DNA of 64,000 nucleotides from Nautilus pompilius (Eukaryota; Mollusca; Cephalopoda; Nautilida; Nautilidae): contig JACATO010002193.1 in the NCBI GenBank assembly GCA_018389105.1, positions 365,629 to 429,628 of the forward strand, written 5' to 3'. Shown here one piece after another: positions 12,601-20,000 of the stretch. The position numbers were made by a program, and so were the translations under genes. Under the pieces are notes generated by a model, which searched no databases, was not told the origin of the DNA, and was given only the letters and a program-made list of their open reading frames with translations. Every line of letters starts with the position of its first letter. Positions within the stretch are counted from its first letter, which is position 1.

Positions 12601-14779
12601 ATTACCTTGGCTCTGTTGTTGCACTGCTTGTATCCTGAAAATTAAACCGATATCGGTCGTGAAGCAACCGCACCCGAACCCCCGACCGATGGTACCAACA
12701 GCAGGCCACCCGCCTCTTCATCGACAAAACGAGATCGTCGGCTAGGTCTGCCACCCGTGCGGGAGCAGAACGTTTGCTAATCCACCTCCGTAGAACCTAC
12801 ATGGTCTGGGTGTGGCCTTGACTCGGGACTGGCGTGAATTATGGGATGGGGAGGGGCCATAAAGGTCTCGTTTTAAGAAGGTGCATGCACTGTGCCAGAC
12901 ACTCCATACAGATCGTGGGTGCCGACTACATTTTCCACGACTCCCGATCGCTTTGCACATCCTTCGCGCTTGGAAGAAACTATACAATCGCAAGTTCGGA
13001 AATTGTATAGATTCGTTTTGTGTCCGGCGCTCGAACCACTCGTTTTCAAGGAAGTTCAAGGGGACATGCACGGACCCAACGCCTACGGTGTATCGATGAG
13101 AGAGCATCGTGAGCTCGAGCACCGTTCTCTCATTGGCAGCTGCAGTAACACACGGACTTAAAGCTGTCAGGTCGTCAGTCTGCATTTATTCTCAACATAA
13201 AGAATCAGACAGAAAAGATAAAAACAAAAAAATAATAATAAAATAAACAACAATACAAATATGGAATTGGATGAAAGAAAAACGATGCGATTCAATAATC
13301 GTTAGACCTATATTTTGCTCGTCTACATATTCCGGCTGCGCAATACATACACATATATACACTTATGCATGTAAACGTACACACATACACGCACGCAGAC
13401 TAGTACATCATGATCCCATTTATTTAGATTTACTCAGAGAATTTCGAGGTAATTACATTCTTTTATATGAAGTTTACAATGGAAGTGAGAGGAAAATCGG
13501 AAATCTGAGAATCGGGGAGGAATAGGACCTCTTAGAAGTGCCAATGGATTCTGACCTTTCTTATGCACTGCAAATATTTCACATTTTATAGCAATGTTAG
13601 TTTTAGAAAAGTATGATACTCACGTGAAATTAATCCAGTGCTAATCTAAAATATAAAAAATAGTGTTATTAATTATCCGAATTTATGAAAATCCACTTAA
13701 CATGCCCTTTCTACAATCGTGCGTTTCTCGGCACAAAGCTACACTTAACTACAGAAGTAAATCTACACTTGAAGTTGTTCAAATAAGTTCATCAAAATAT
13801 TATTTATAATAACACCGTTTAGTTTCCCCACAAGTTGAAAAAAATTTCCACTTAGACTACACTTGTAGTTCAAACAAGCGCAACAGATACCGACTCAAAT
13901 CTACACTGGTGGCTGTTCAAATAAGCGCGACGGATGCCGACTCAAATCTACACTGGTGGCTGTTCAAACAAGCTTGAAGGATACCGACTCAAATCTCACT
14001 GGTGGCTGTTCAAACAAGCGCGACGGATACCGACTCAAATCTACACTGGTGGCTGTTCAAACAAGCGCGACGGATACCGACTCGAATCTACACTGGTGGC
14101 TGTTCAAACAAGCGCGACGGATACCGACTCAAATCTACACTGGTGGCTGTTCAAACAAGCGCGACGGATACCTGCTCATGTCGAAATAAACAGAGAAAAA
14201 ATCAATTAAAACTGCAGTGGAGGATTCTTAAACAGACGGAGTAGGTATTGTTTGAAGGTAGACTGGTGGCTGTTCAACCGAGCTGAGCAGAAATCCGCTT
14301 CAAACTGTACACAACACTTGAGACGACCTAAGACTTAAGCTACGGAAACGACACGGATGGCTGCTCAAATTACCCGAGCATGGAAAGCTACTTTGCATTT
14401 ACGAGGGTTTTTGAAGACTAACCCGTAGCTTTTGTTCTGGATGATCGTGTCTGGCAACTCCTGAGTGAGAACGATGTCACAGGTGCACGAAGCACTCTGG
14501 GTATTTCCAAGCTGATGGCGACAGGCCCGTATGCTGTAGAATAGTGTGAAGATGCTTTCGGTGAAGTGGGCAAGCCGGTTGAGAATTACAGTAGATTAAA
14601 GACGTTTCTTTTGTAATCGGATGTTGCCTTAATGAGTACATCAACACCGAACGTATTGGGTCTCCGGAATAGTGCTGACGAGGAGTCTGGTATTCAATAC
14701 AAAGCATGCGCACACGAGCAGCGCGAATCTGTGTCAAGTCCCTCGCGCTTGTCCAGGGTAGTGTGGCGCACACACACAA

Positions 14780-14829
<50 letters not shown>

Positions 14830-17418
14830 ACTATTGCAGCATGAGATTAAAAGAGTGGAAAACATCGTTCATTCGCATCGGAAATTCGACATGAAGCAAG
14901 CAGGCAGGCGAGTTCCAAAACTACTATCGACCAATCAAAAGAAAGGAGAAGCAGTTTCTGCGGTCTGTTAGGCGACCAAGGCCGCAACACGTGACCGGAC
15001 GTCAGCGGCATTCTGGGTCTCTCGATGTTTGGCCATCTGAGGTGGAACGAAAGCGAGACTGTACCGAGGAAACCGCCGAGTGAACGAGGCGGCGACCCCC
15101 TCAAACGTCCACCTAACCCCCGCCAGCTTCCCCTTCGTTTTTGTTCGCCGACTGCTTAGACTCCCGGCTCTCCGGGGCGAGAGCCGTCGCTGATAGCTGC
15201 CTCGGGTTCTGCCCGGTTTACCAGACCGTTTTTTGCCCTCCGTCATCCCCGCGCCGGATTTTACAAAAGCCTGAACAACGAAACCGTTAAGCATACGTCT
15301 CTGCAGTGTTATCTATTTGTGTTCTCATGTACGTCGATCAACAGTTAATGGAAAAACTGAAATCCCCCGACCCAAGAACTTTATAGCCCTGTATATTGAA
15401 ATTAAAATATTAGAAAGAAAATTTGACACTAAAGTGCGTTTATAAAGTGTTTATTATATAAGGGAAACAACGGCTTTAATGACTAGAGATTCGGAAATCT
15501 GTGGTGCAGTTTGGTGTTCTGGCTGTCGGAGACTGGGGACGGATCGCAGAAGAAGGTCCGAAGGAGAGGCTGTGGGATATCAGTCTTGGTAGCCAGGAGA
15601 GTAGTTACCCGGGTTTGATTGGAGAGGGCTCTTCTGCCGTGGTCAGGGTGCGTGCCGGTCAAGAGTTATCCGCGAAACTTCTCCAACACATGTACCAGTG
15701 GAGTTCTTAATTTTCTAGATGTGAAAGGAAACTCGCACACCCGGTCGGCGAAGACGAGCGAGAAGAGACGATACAAGGGAGATATGTGAAAGCGAGCCGG
15801 ACTCACAGCCATGGCGGGTACAGACTCTTGCCGCTGGACCATCGGCCACCCGGACACCCCGATACTTATGAATTACTAAAGACACTCAGCCCAGGTCTAA
15901 AATACACATCACTGATGTTCTAGGATCATTCAGGTGGGAAATGATCAGCATGCCCCGAATCGAGGGCACTTCTATGGGTACTGTACTGATAGGAGATGAT
16001 TTCGGACAGTTCAGAGCTCATATCTTGCTCAAGATGAAGTATGACAGTGAAAGATGAGCTTCCTGTGTTTCCGCAAAATACTTGAGTTAGCCGCGGGAAA
16101 TACTGGAAATCTACGCAGTATGGCGTTCATCTGGCTTTTAAAAAAAACTACTTCCGGTCGCACCACTTCATCCCGAGAGAAAAACAGAGCCGCAGAGAAG
16201 GCCAAACGCCGAGGTGGATCAGCCCATCCGACGAGTCACGGAATGTAACGATACTTGTCGTCGTAAACGACCATTGTTGACAGACAGCTGACCGAGAAGT
16301 CTCAGATAAAGGGACGGGTGTACAGTGATGAGAGAGAACCACTGGCTGAAGCCCAGCAACCAGTAAGACAGAATGTTATAACCAACGAAGACTTTATTTT
16401 GTTGTCTTATAAAATTAGACCATTTCTCAGTGCTTATTCACTGAAGCATTACATGGCTACGTTACGGCAGGACGGGATACATACAGAGGGGGTAGTGGGA
16501 GACGGATTTGGGTCTCATGGCGCAGGAGTTTATACAATAATAGCAGACAGAAAGGGAGATAAGTCTGGCTGCTTCCCTGTAACCTATCTGTAGCACCTTC
16601 CGCGCAGAGGCAGTTACATTTTTGAAAGGCTTAGAATACCTGCTTCCGTTTGAGGTCCCCCCTTGCCGTGTAACTATCCATACCGACAGTAGGTGTCGCC
16701 TGCCATCTCCGAAGAACGCGGGAACAGCTGGAGATGGAGATCGCTGTGGGTACCAGGACACGTCTCGGTTTACCAGGCAAAGAAATGGTTGATAAAACTG
16801 CCACTAAATTCCCTCAGAGTCAGGTTTGGTACTGAATTCTGGCGCATGAAACTGTATGCCAACAAAAAGTTAAAGATCTTTGCAGGGTTGAAACTTAAAG
16901 CAGCACATATTCTGATCCGAACAACTTAAAATCAACAAATGTGCGAAGAGATCGATATGCCTGCCATTCCCCCCCTTTTTTGGCCGTTTCAAAGACAACG
17001 TGGGCTGAAACTTCTGAGCACCATCTCAGAGAATGTCCAAAATATGCGCCCAAGACAGACAAGTCCGTTGGGTCAGGACTGCCCAGTTGCTTTTTCAATA
17101 AAAAAGACATCAAACCAACAATACAGTTTTTAAAGCGGAATCTCCGTCTCACGAAAGAGCCATGACAGCAATACCCTAAAATGCTGGGGAAAGTGGACAA
17201 GGAAACAAGGAGCCAAAAAAAAACTTACTGGTTAGTAATTTACCGAACTATAAATATCTAAATTACCCCTGACATGAACGTATTGGGAATCGTTTTGTTT
17301 TGTTTTTTTTTTTTTTAAAGCTGAAACTGAAAGCGGATCTGATTTTACTTACTTCGCACAACATCGACACGGCAACGAACGAAGTCAGGTATCTTACCGT
17401 GGTGAGTTTAACGGACAT
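1791..17418 (-). CDS. Gene A: multi-exon ZP-domain protein with two tandem ZP-N modules (3' end beyond left edge)
   Basis: The gene is assembled from seven better-supported minus-strand exons (14533-14423, 12634-12420, 11022-10861, 10270-10061, 8978-8830, 4976-4846, 1866-1791) plus a signal-peptide exon at 17418-17353. The phases of consecutive exons from 14533 to 1791 agree. The order is signal peptide, unclear N-terminal part, ZP-N 1, ZP-N 2, ZP linker, start of ZP-C; the rest of ZP-C and any membrane anchor lie left of base 1. ZP proteins polymerise extracellularly through the ZP module, with cysteine pairs C1-C4 and C2-C3 in ZP-N; the required cysteines are visible. Extra ZP-N copies ahead of the ZP module are known in egg-coat proteins such as abalone VERL, so an egg-coat role is plausible but inferred. 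At least one exon between 17.35 and 14.53 kb is not securely found, because the signal exon ends in phase 0 while the 14.5 kb exon needs phase 1. Confidence 0.72.
1876..3192. other. Gene A intron sequence without exons
   Basis: It contains a 19-base T run near 2324, a (GGA)n tract near 2503-2530 and a moderately GC-rich stretch at 2.6-3.0 kb with no recognised coding signature. Confidence 0.5.
3193..4378 (-). mobile_element. Decayed Tc1-like transposon, copy 1
   Basis: The minus strand carries a broken Tc1-family transposase: RRGLRRGG..RKPLL-like helix-turn-helix remnants near 4.1 kb, repeated FTDESQFE-type motifs between 4.0 and 3.55 kb, and a region matching LQHDSDP..SARLV followed by TWPAQ near 3.3 kb. 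Stops and frame changes are frequent. The same sequence is found inverted at 53.7-54.8 kb; similarity stops near 3193 and 4378. The central part is a tandem array described separately. It sits in an intron of gene A, between the 4.85 and 1.87 kb exons. Confidence 0.7.
3555..3975. repeat. Tandem repeat built from a transposase catalytic motif (copy 1)
   Basis: About seven imperfect units of roughly 50 bp contain TTGATTATCGCCAACCCC and ACTGGGACTCATCTGTAAAG; some units are shortened to about 33 bp. Read on the minus strand each unit encodes a LFTDESQFEG-like segment, the first catalytic Asp region of Tc1-family transposases. Confidence 0.8.
4846..4976 (-). CDS. Gene A exon: ZP linker and first ZP-C strands
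   Basis: The exon lies between TCTCTCCAGCAG and GGCG|GTAGGT (131 nt; phase 2 in, phase 1 out). It encodes PITRNVTEVSGRA, then TLRVVDEKGEG, then VTVGDAIRLRAELLEG. The pattern of a short V-V-D strand, a charged loop and V.VGD.i.LRAE is typical of the ZP interdomain linker and the A strand of ZP-C. Gene B has the equivalent exon at 35730-35821, with LGQKVRIQAEV in place of VGDAIRLRAEL but 13 codons shorter at its start. One NVT sequon is present. The intron before it contains the whole 5.5-8.7 kb minisatellite. Confidence 0.78.
5119..5302. repeat. (ATT)n / (GTT)n microsatellite
   Basis: Almost uninterrupted ATT triplets with short GTT patches, in the gene A intron between the 4.98 and 8.83 kb exons. 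Confidence 0.95.
5495..8692. repeat. 3.2-kb CT-rich minisatellite (TATTCATCACTAAATCTCC family)
   Basis: More than 100 units of about 22-32 bp pair a conserved core, ATTCATCACTAAATCTCC, with a variable CCCCTCTCTCT tract. Length changes are confined to the CT tract, typical of slippage. The array lies wholly inside a gene A intron and reads GA-rich on the coding strand. A short related copy in inverse orientation is at 17.71-17.82 kb. Confidence 0.95.
8830..8978 (-). CDS. Gene A exon: second half of ZP-N module 2
   Basis: After the acceptor CATGTCAGCAG the exon reads VNEGVYRLRLLVQQAEFAV, then QNSDIVYKVECNF, then a Ser/Val-rich segment to SVGG. The pattern Y.LRL.VQ, SD..Y.V.C.F is the classic end of ZP-N carrying C4. 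The donor GG|GTGCGT is phase 2 and matches the phase 2 entry of the linker exon at 4976-4846; gene B has the same phase here (34831). Translation could run on to a stop at about 8770 if the donor is unused, giving a short secreted isoform, but paralogue phase favours splicing. The acceptor could also be three bases earlier. Confidence 0.78.
9440..9508. repeat. (GT)n microsatellite
   Basis: About 69 bases of GT with two GG interruptions, running directly into the GA-rich array that follows. Confidence 0.95.
9509..9938. repeat. GA-rich minisatellite with TGACGTCA, array 1
   Basis: Seven copies of GAATGACGTCAGTTAGAGAG are separated by (GA)n and GATGGAGAGAGACAGAGAGG segments. It lies in the gene A intron between the 10.06 and 8.98 kb exons. 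Confidence 0.92.
10061..10270 (-). CDS. Gene A exon: first half of ZP-N module 2
   Basis: This exon is exactly 70 codons, phase 0 on both sides, between TTTTTCGCAG and CAG|GTAAAG. It reads MRVRASHLC, then IEFHYSQSVFQPFDIYA, VDGSKSCSRC, a Gly/Ser loop, DPFVFTVNIT, and TRCGIQ at the end. C1 is in HLC, C2 in KSC and C3 in RCGIQ. It is the best ZP-N match in the window. The exon joins in frame to module 1 upstream and to 8978-8830 downstream. Compared with module 1 it has one extra Cys (CSRC). Confidence 0.85.
10861..11022 (-). CDS. Gene A exon: second half of ZP-N module 1
   Basis: This exon is exactly 54 codons, phase 0 to phase 0, between CTATTTCAG and AAG|GTAGGC. It reads SSLLIQDTGNATYTLTV, then RTLKTC, then DIQFSETC and a Ser/Pro-rich tail ending SPTK. 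By position after the CGVQ exon and by the Y-L-V strand followed by cysteine it corresponds to the C4 half of ZP-N; the parallel exon for module 2 is 8978-8830. There is one N-glycosylation sequon (NAT). The Pro-rich tail probably links the two ZP-N modules. Confidence 0.75.
11262..11668. repeat. 45-bp tandem repeat, about nine copies
   Basis: Units start GCACGACTATGATGCGTAAT and contain CGCATACAGCGCCATCT; some are 42 bp through a 3-base loss. Because 45 and 42 are multiples of three, one frame stays open on each strand across much of the array, which mimics a repetitive protein. It lies in the gene A intron between the 12.42 and 11.02 kb exons. Confidence 0.92.
11669..12419. other. Gene A intron, AT-rich, no exon seen
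   Basis: AT-rich DNA with several T and A runs. No splice-flanked open stretch was found. Confidence 0.5.
12420..12634 (-). CDS. Gene A exon: first half of ZP-N module 1
   Basis: This exon runs from TTTTCAG to a CAA|GTAGGT donor (215 nt; phase 1 in, phase 0 out). It encodes YKQC, a strand ending FADSENRFYDVYALG, KRSTC, a loop, DPYVFSVNLS and finally PDCGVQ. This is the ZP-N signature: C1 in KQC, F..VYA.G before C2 (STC), and C3 in the DCGV motif. It aligns with the exon at 10270-10061 (FDIYAVDG, KSC, DPFVFTVNIT, RCGIQ) and the gene B exon at 33919-34053 (DPYTLRVEVS, PCGVK). A donor four bases further on (AG|GTAAAT) is possible but would break the conserved phase. Confidence 0.8.
12641..13870. 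other. Gene A intron sequence, no convincing exon
   Basis: A moderately GC-rich part at 12.7-13.15 kb is open on both strands for 70-150 codons, but without splice signals in phase or a recognised motif. It may be old transposon sequence. The remainder is AT-rich. Confidence 0.45.
13880..14192. repeat. 47-bp tandem repeat, about seven copies
   Basis: Units contain ACTCAAATCTACACTGGTGG and CTGTTCAAACAAGCGCGACG. Degenerate half-units extend to about 14.37 kb (GGTGGCTGTTCAACCGAGC). Confidence 0.9.
14423..14533 (-). CDS. Gene A exon: probable end of an upstream extracellular domain
   Basis: This 111-nt exon lies between TTCTACAG and GGTTAGT. Read in the frame that joins the next exon (phase 1 in, phase 1 out) it is open and gives YGPVAISLEIPRVLR, a short spacer, then SFSLRSC. 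The hydrophobic pattern and final Cys resemble the second half of ZP-N in the exon at 11022-10861 (YTLTVRTL, then FSETC), so it may close an earlier ZP-N-like fold. A second frame is also open and Cys-rich, but its phase does not fit the next exon. Confidence 0.4.
14763..14826. repeat. (CA)n microsatellite
   Basis: About 60 bases of CA dinucleotide, intronic in gene A. Confidence 0.95.
14830..16590. other. Gene A N-terminal intron region, weak exon candidate only
   Basis: One possible exon with an internal stop is discussed in the findings (15714-15609, minus). A GC-rich stretch at 14.98-15.25 kb has long open frames on the minus strand but no known motif. The rest shows nothing coding. Confidence 0.4.
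16600..17165 (+). mobile_element. 3' end of a non-LTR retrotransposon (RNase H and C-terminal region), decayed
   Basis: The plus strand shows VTIHTDSR near 16.67 kb, WVPGHVSV near 16.75 kb and PGKEMVDKTATKFP near 16.78 kb, in different frames. These are typical RNase H motifs of invertebrate LINEs. ETSEHHLRECPKYAPKTD at about 17.01 kb, then FNKKDIKPTIQFLK, matches the usual C-terminal zinc-knuckle tail, ending shortly before an A-rich tract at 17.21 kb. The reverse transcriptase is not visible upstream, consistent with 5' truncation. It lies just downstream of (antisense to) the gene A signal exon. Confidence 0.7.
17353..17418 (-). CDS. Gene A exon: start codon and signal peptide
   Basis: An ATG at 17418-17416 opens 22 codons: MSVK, then a mainly hydrophobic run (LTTVRYLTSFVAVSMLC), then E. 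The exon ends at a strong GTAAGT donor in phase 0. A TTTTGCAG 18 bases before the ATG may be an acceptor, giving an upstream non-coding exon. The position, 5' of all ZP exons on the same strand, and the secretory character fit the first coding exon of gene A. The direct join to the next exon is unproven. Confidence 0.55.
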
Positions 17419-17705
17419 TTTGTTCAGGTGACTCCTGCAAAAGAAAAATGGAAATCAAAAAAACATTAACGGTCAGGATTATGGACTCGGCTATAAGATA
17501 TCCCATGAAGGTTTCAGGCTGAAAAGTTTCAGCAGACTTATAAGATGTTGTGTCGCGGATAAAAACCAGTGGATTCGATTTGTGTCGGAAAATGTGGGAT
17601 AATGTATTGGTCCGTTCGCAGCAGCCAACAGAATTTTTAAAAAAAATCCCCCCGGTCTTCAGATATCAGCAAAAAGAAAGACGAAACTAAATATAATATA
17701 TTTTC

Positions 17706-17825
17706 AGTAGAGAGATGAGTAGAGAGATGGAGATTTAGTGATGAAGAGAGAGAGAGAGATGGAGATTTAGTGATGAAGAAAGAGAGATGGGGATTTAGTG
17801 ATGAAGAGAGAGATGAGTAGAGAGA
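17706..17825. repeat. Short inverted copy of the 5.5-8.7 kb minisatellite
   Basis: Three units of GGAGATTTAGTGATGAAGAG with GA-rich spacers are the reverse complement of the TTCATCACTAAATCTCC core. The tract is followed by a (TG)n run at 17831-17852. Confidence 0.85.
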
Positions 17826-18016
17826 CTCTGTGTGTGTGTGTGTGTGTGTGTGTTATCCGTAAGTGCTGCTTTAGTTGTTGGCCAGCTGGAGGGACTGAGG
17901 CGGAGAAAAATGGCAAGAAAGGGACCACAGAGGAAAACAGCCGACGAGAGCCCAGCACGCGCCTATTTCTCTCGGAATTCGTCCGGTGTTAGCAACGCAC
18001 GTTAGGCTGGTCGATG

Positions 18017-18055
18017 GCTTCTCTCTCTCCTCTCTCTCTCTCTCCTCCTCTCTCT

Positions 18056-18086
<31 letters not shown>

Positions 18087-18088
18087 CG
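18017..18088. repeat. (CT)n-rich tract
   Basis: CT dinucleotides with TCC interruptions; no CRE-like core. Confidence 0.9.
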
Positions 18089-18324
18089 TTCATTCGTTGG
18101 TTGAACTCCAGAGGGGAGAAAACGATTCTTTCTGAAAGCGATTATCGCCCGTTAGCACAGGAAGCCCCCTCTCCATGGTCTCGTCGTTCAGCATCTTAGA
18201 AGTCTAAACAAGCGATCGTGGGCGGTGGGGGGGCAGAGAGATTTTTAAACGCATTAAAGCAAAGTTCTAATATTTGCAAATGTGGAATGTAAACGCAGCC
18301 TTCCGTGTAGAGTTGGAGACTCAC

Positions 18325-18450
18325 CGGAGCACCCGCCAGCTTCTCGTTGTCGTCGGGATGGCGGTAGAAGGAGAACGTGCAGTTTTCTCTTTGGTCAATG
18401 GCGTCGAGCTTTTCCCACCCGGCCGAGTTTCGGCAAATAAAACGACTGCT
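18325..18450 (-). CDS. Candidate exon, Cys-containing extracellular-type sequence
   Basis: The minus strand is open through FICRNSAGWEKLDAI, DQRENCTFSFYRHP, DDNEKLAGAP to a CCG|GTGAGT donor. The composition (two Cys, Trp, NCT sequon) and GC content exceed those of the surroundings, as in the ZP exons. The acceptor side is poor: a purine-rich AAAAGCAG. It lies 5' of the gene A start codon, so it would belong to another gene or an alternative first part. I do not recognise the family. Confidence 0.3.
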
Positions 18451-19373
18451 TTTCTTTTTTTTTGTTTACCTTAAAGGCAGGCAAAACTGTACTCAGTCGG
18501 CCTCAGCTTAGAGTGAGTAGAATCGGTCGGATTGTTAGTATCTTCCTTTCACTTAAATAACGATAATACATTTTCTTCTCCTACTCGGCAATACCATCGG
18601 GCCGCAAATAGAGGGGTATAAGGTCAGCGCCATACTACTGTTCTGAATTTAACTCCACAAGGAATTCGTACTCGAGTTATATCGAAACGTTGGTTCGTCT
18701 GAAACTAAATGCTTTATCTCACAATTTGGATCAGCTATTTAAAAAAGGGGACGATGGGGTGGGTGAAGGGGGGACACTTAACAAAATTTTGTGACACAGA
18801 TAGTGAACAGACCGTTGCCGGATCTGACCGAAGCACACCACGTGACTACTTTCTGGATGTTTGTCTGGACTGAGACAAATATCCCTTTCAAAATATTTTA
18901 GTAGTATTTATTTATACACACGGAGTGTTGGGCGGAGAAAGTCAGGCATCACTAAATTTATTCCCTAGTCTTGCAAAATTAACAAGGTGGGGGGAGTGGC
19001 TCTTTAAGTAATGCAATTGCATGGCCACAACGATCTCCTCTCTCAGGTTCCGGTCGAATTCACACGTGCAGGTTGTGCACGCGGACAGGCTCCCTGGGCG
19101 TGAAGCACTGATCTCACAATACTGATTAATCTGATCGGTGCGGGGAAGCTGGTGGGATGCATGATGGATGGTCCGAGACGCCTGAATGAAGCGTAGACGA
19201 TCAGTCTAAAGAGAGACAAGATCGATCTCCGGTCCAAATGTCGGTCGTCAGCTGGCCATCTTTAAACGACATCTGCAGTGGGTTTCGCTACCCCGCCATC
19301 GCTTTGTCTCGGCAGCCGGGGAACTAACGGTGTTGATTTCATTGGAAATTTCTTCCCTGTTCTCCATCGCCAG

Positions 19374-19536
19374 GGCTGGGTTCTGCGAAGGAGGAGGTCT
19401 GTTTTGACGCTAGCAACGGACCAGTGGCCCCTAAAGGCTTGGTCAGGATCTTCAAGGCCAGCTCGCCACTGCCGAACATCAACGCCTACGTACGGCCAAA
19501 CGTCCTGACAGTCGGCGCCACTGCGCTGGGGGTGGG
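19374..19536 (+). pseudogene. Possible isolated ZP-linker fragment
   Basis: After CCATCGCCAG an open stretch gives EEVCFDASNG, then GLVRIFKASSPLPNI, then VRPNVLTVGATALGV. The order V.C.F followed by L.V strand, Ser-rich loop and LTVG resembles the junction of ZP-N (C4) and the ZP linker in genes A and B, but here without the intron those genes share, and the phase does not match. It could be a decayed or retrocopied ZP fragment, or chance. No flanking ZP exons are visible nearby on the plus strand. Confidence 0.25.
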
Positions 19537-19539
19537 GGA

Positions 19540-19965
19540 AAAAAAAAGCGGATGTTTCCGGTAATTAATCCTGACGATAAACGAGTAAAGACGCTCGAAA
19601 CGTGGTTTCATTCGCCAGTGTAGATACGAGTGGTGAAGTGGTGAGAAAGCCTCCGAACCAGCCGGCCACCTTCTTCAGACACCACATCGTCGACGACTTT
19701 CCTTCCTTACCTTTAGGTTCACTAGTCTCGGCAGGTGAGGGCGTGTACATATCAGGTGAGAACGTCGGGCGTCAAAGGTGATGAAGTAAAGACGTTGTTT
19801 TGTATTGTACTAGGGGAAAAAAATCAGACCGACGAGTACAAATACATACATCAAACTTCCTGTGAATACCAGATCCATCCTCAAAAATATGTTCGCGTTA
19901 ATGTTTTTGTTGTCTGAAGACATCATCCTAAACAACCTCTAAAAGAAATCATATTATTATTATTA

Positions 19966-20000
<35 letters not shown>

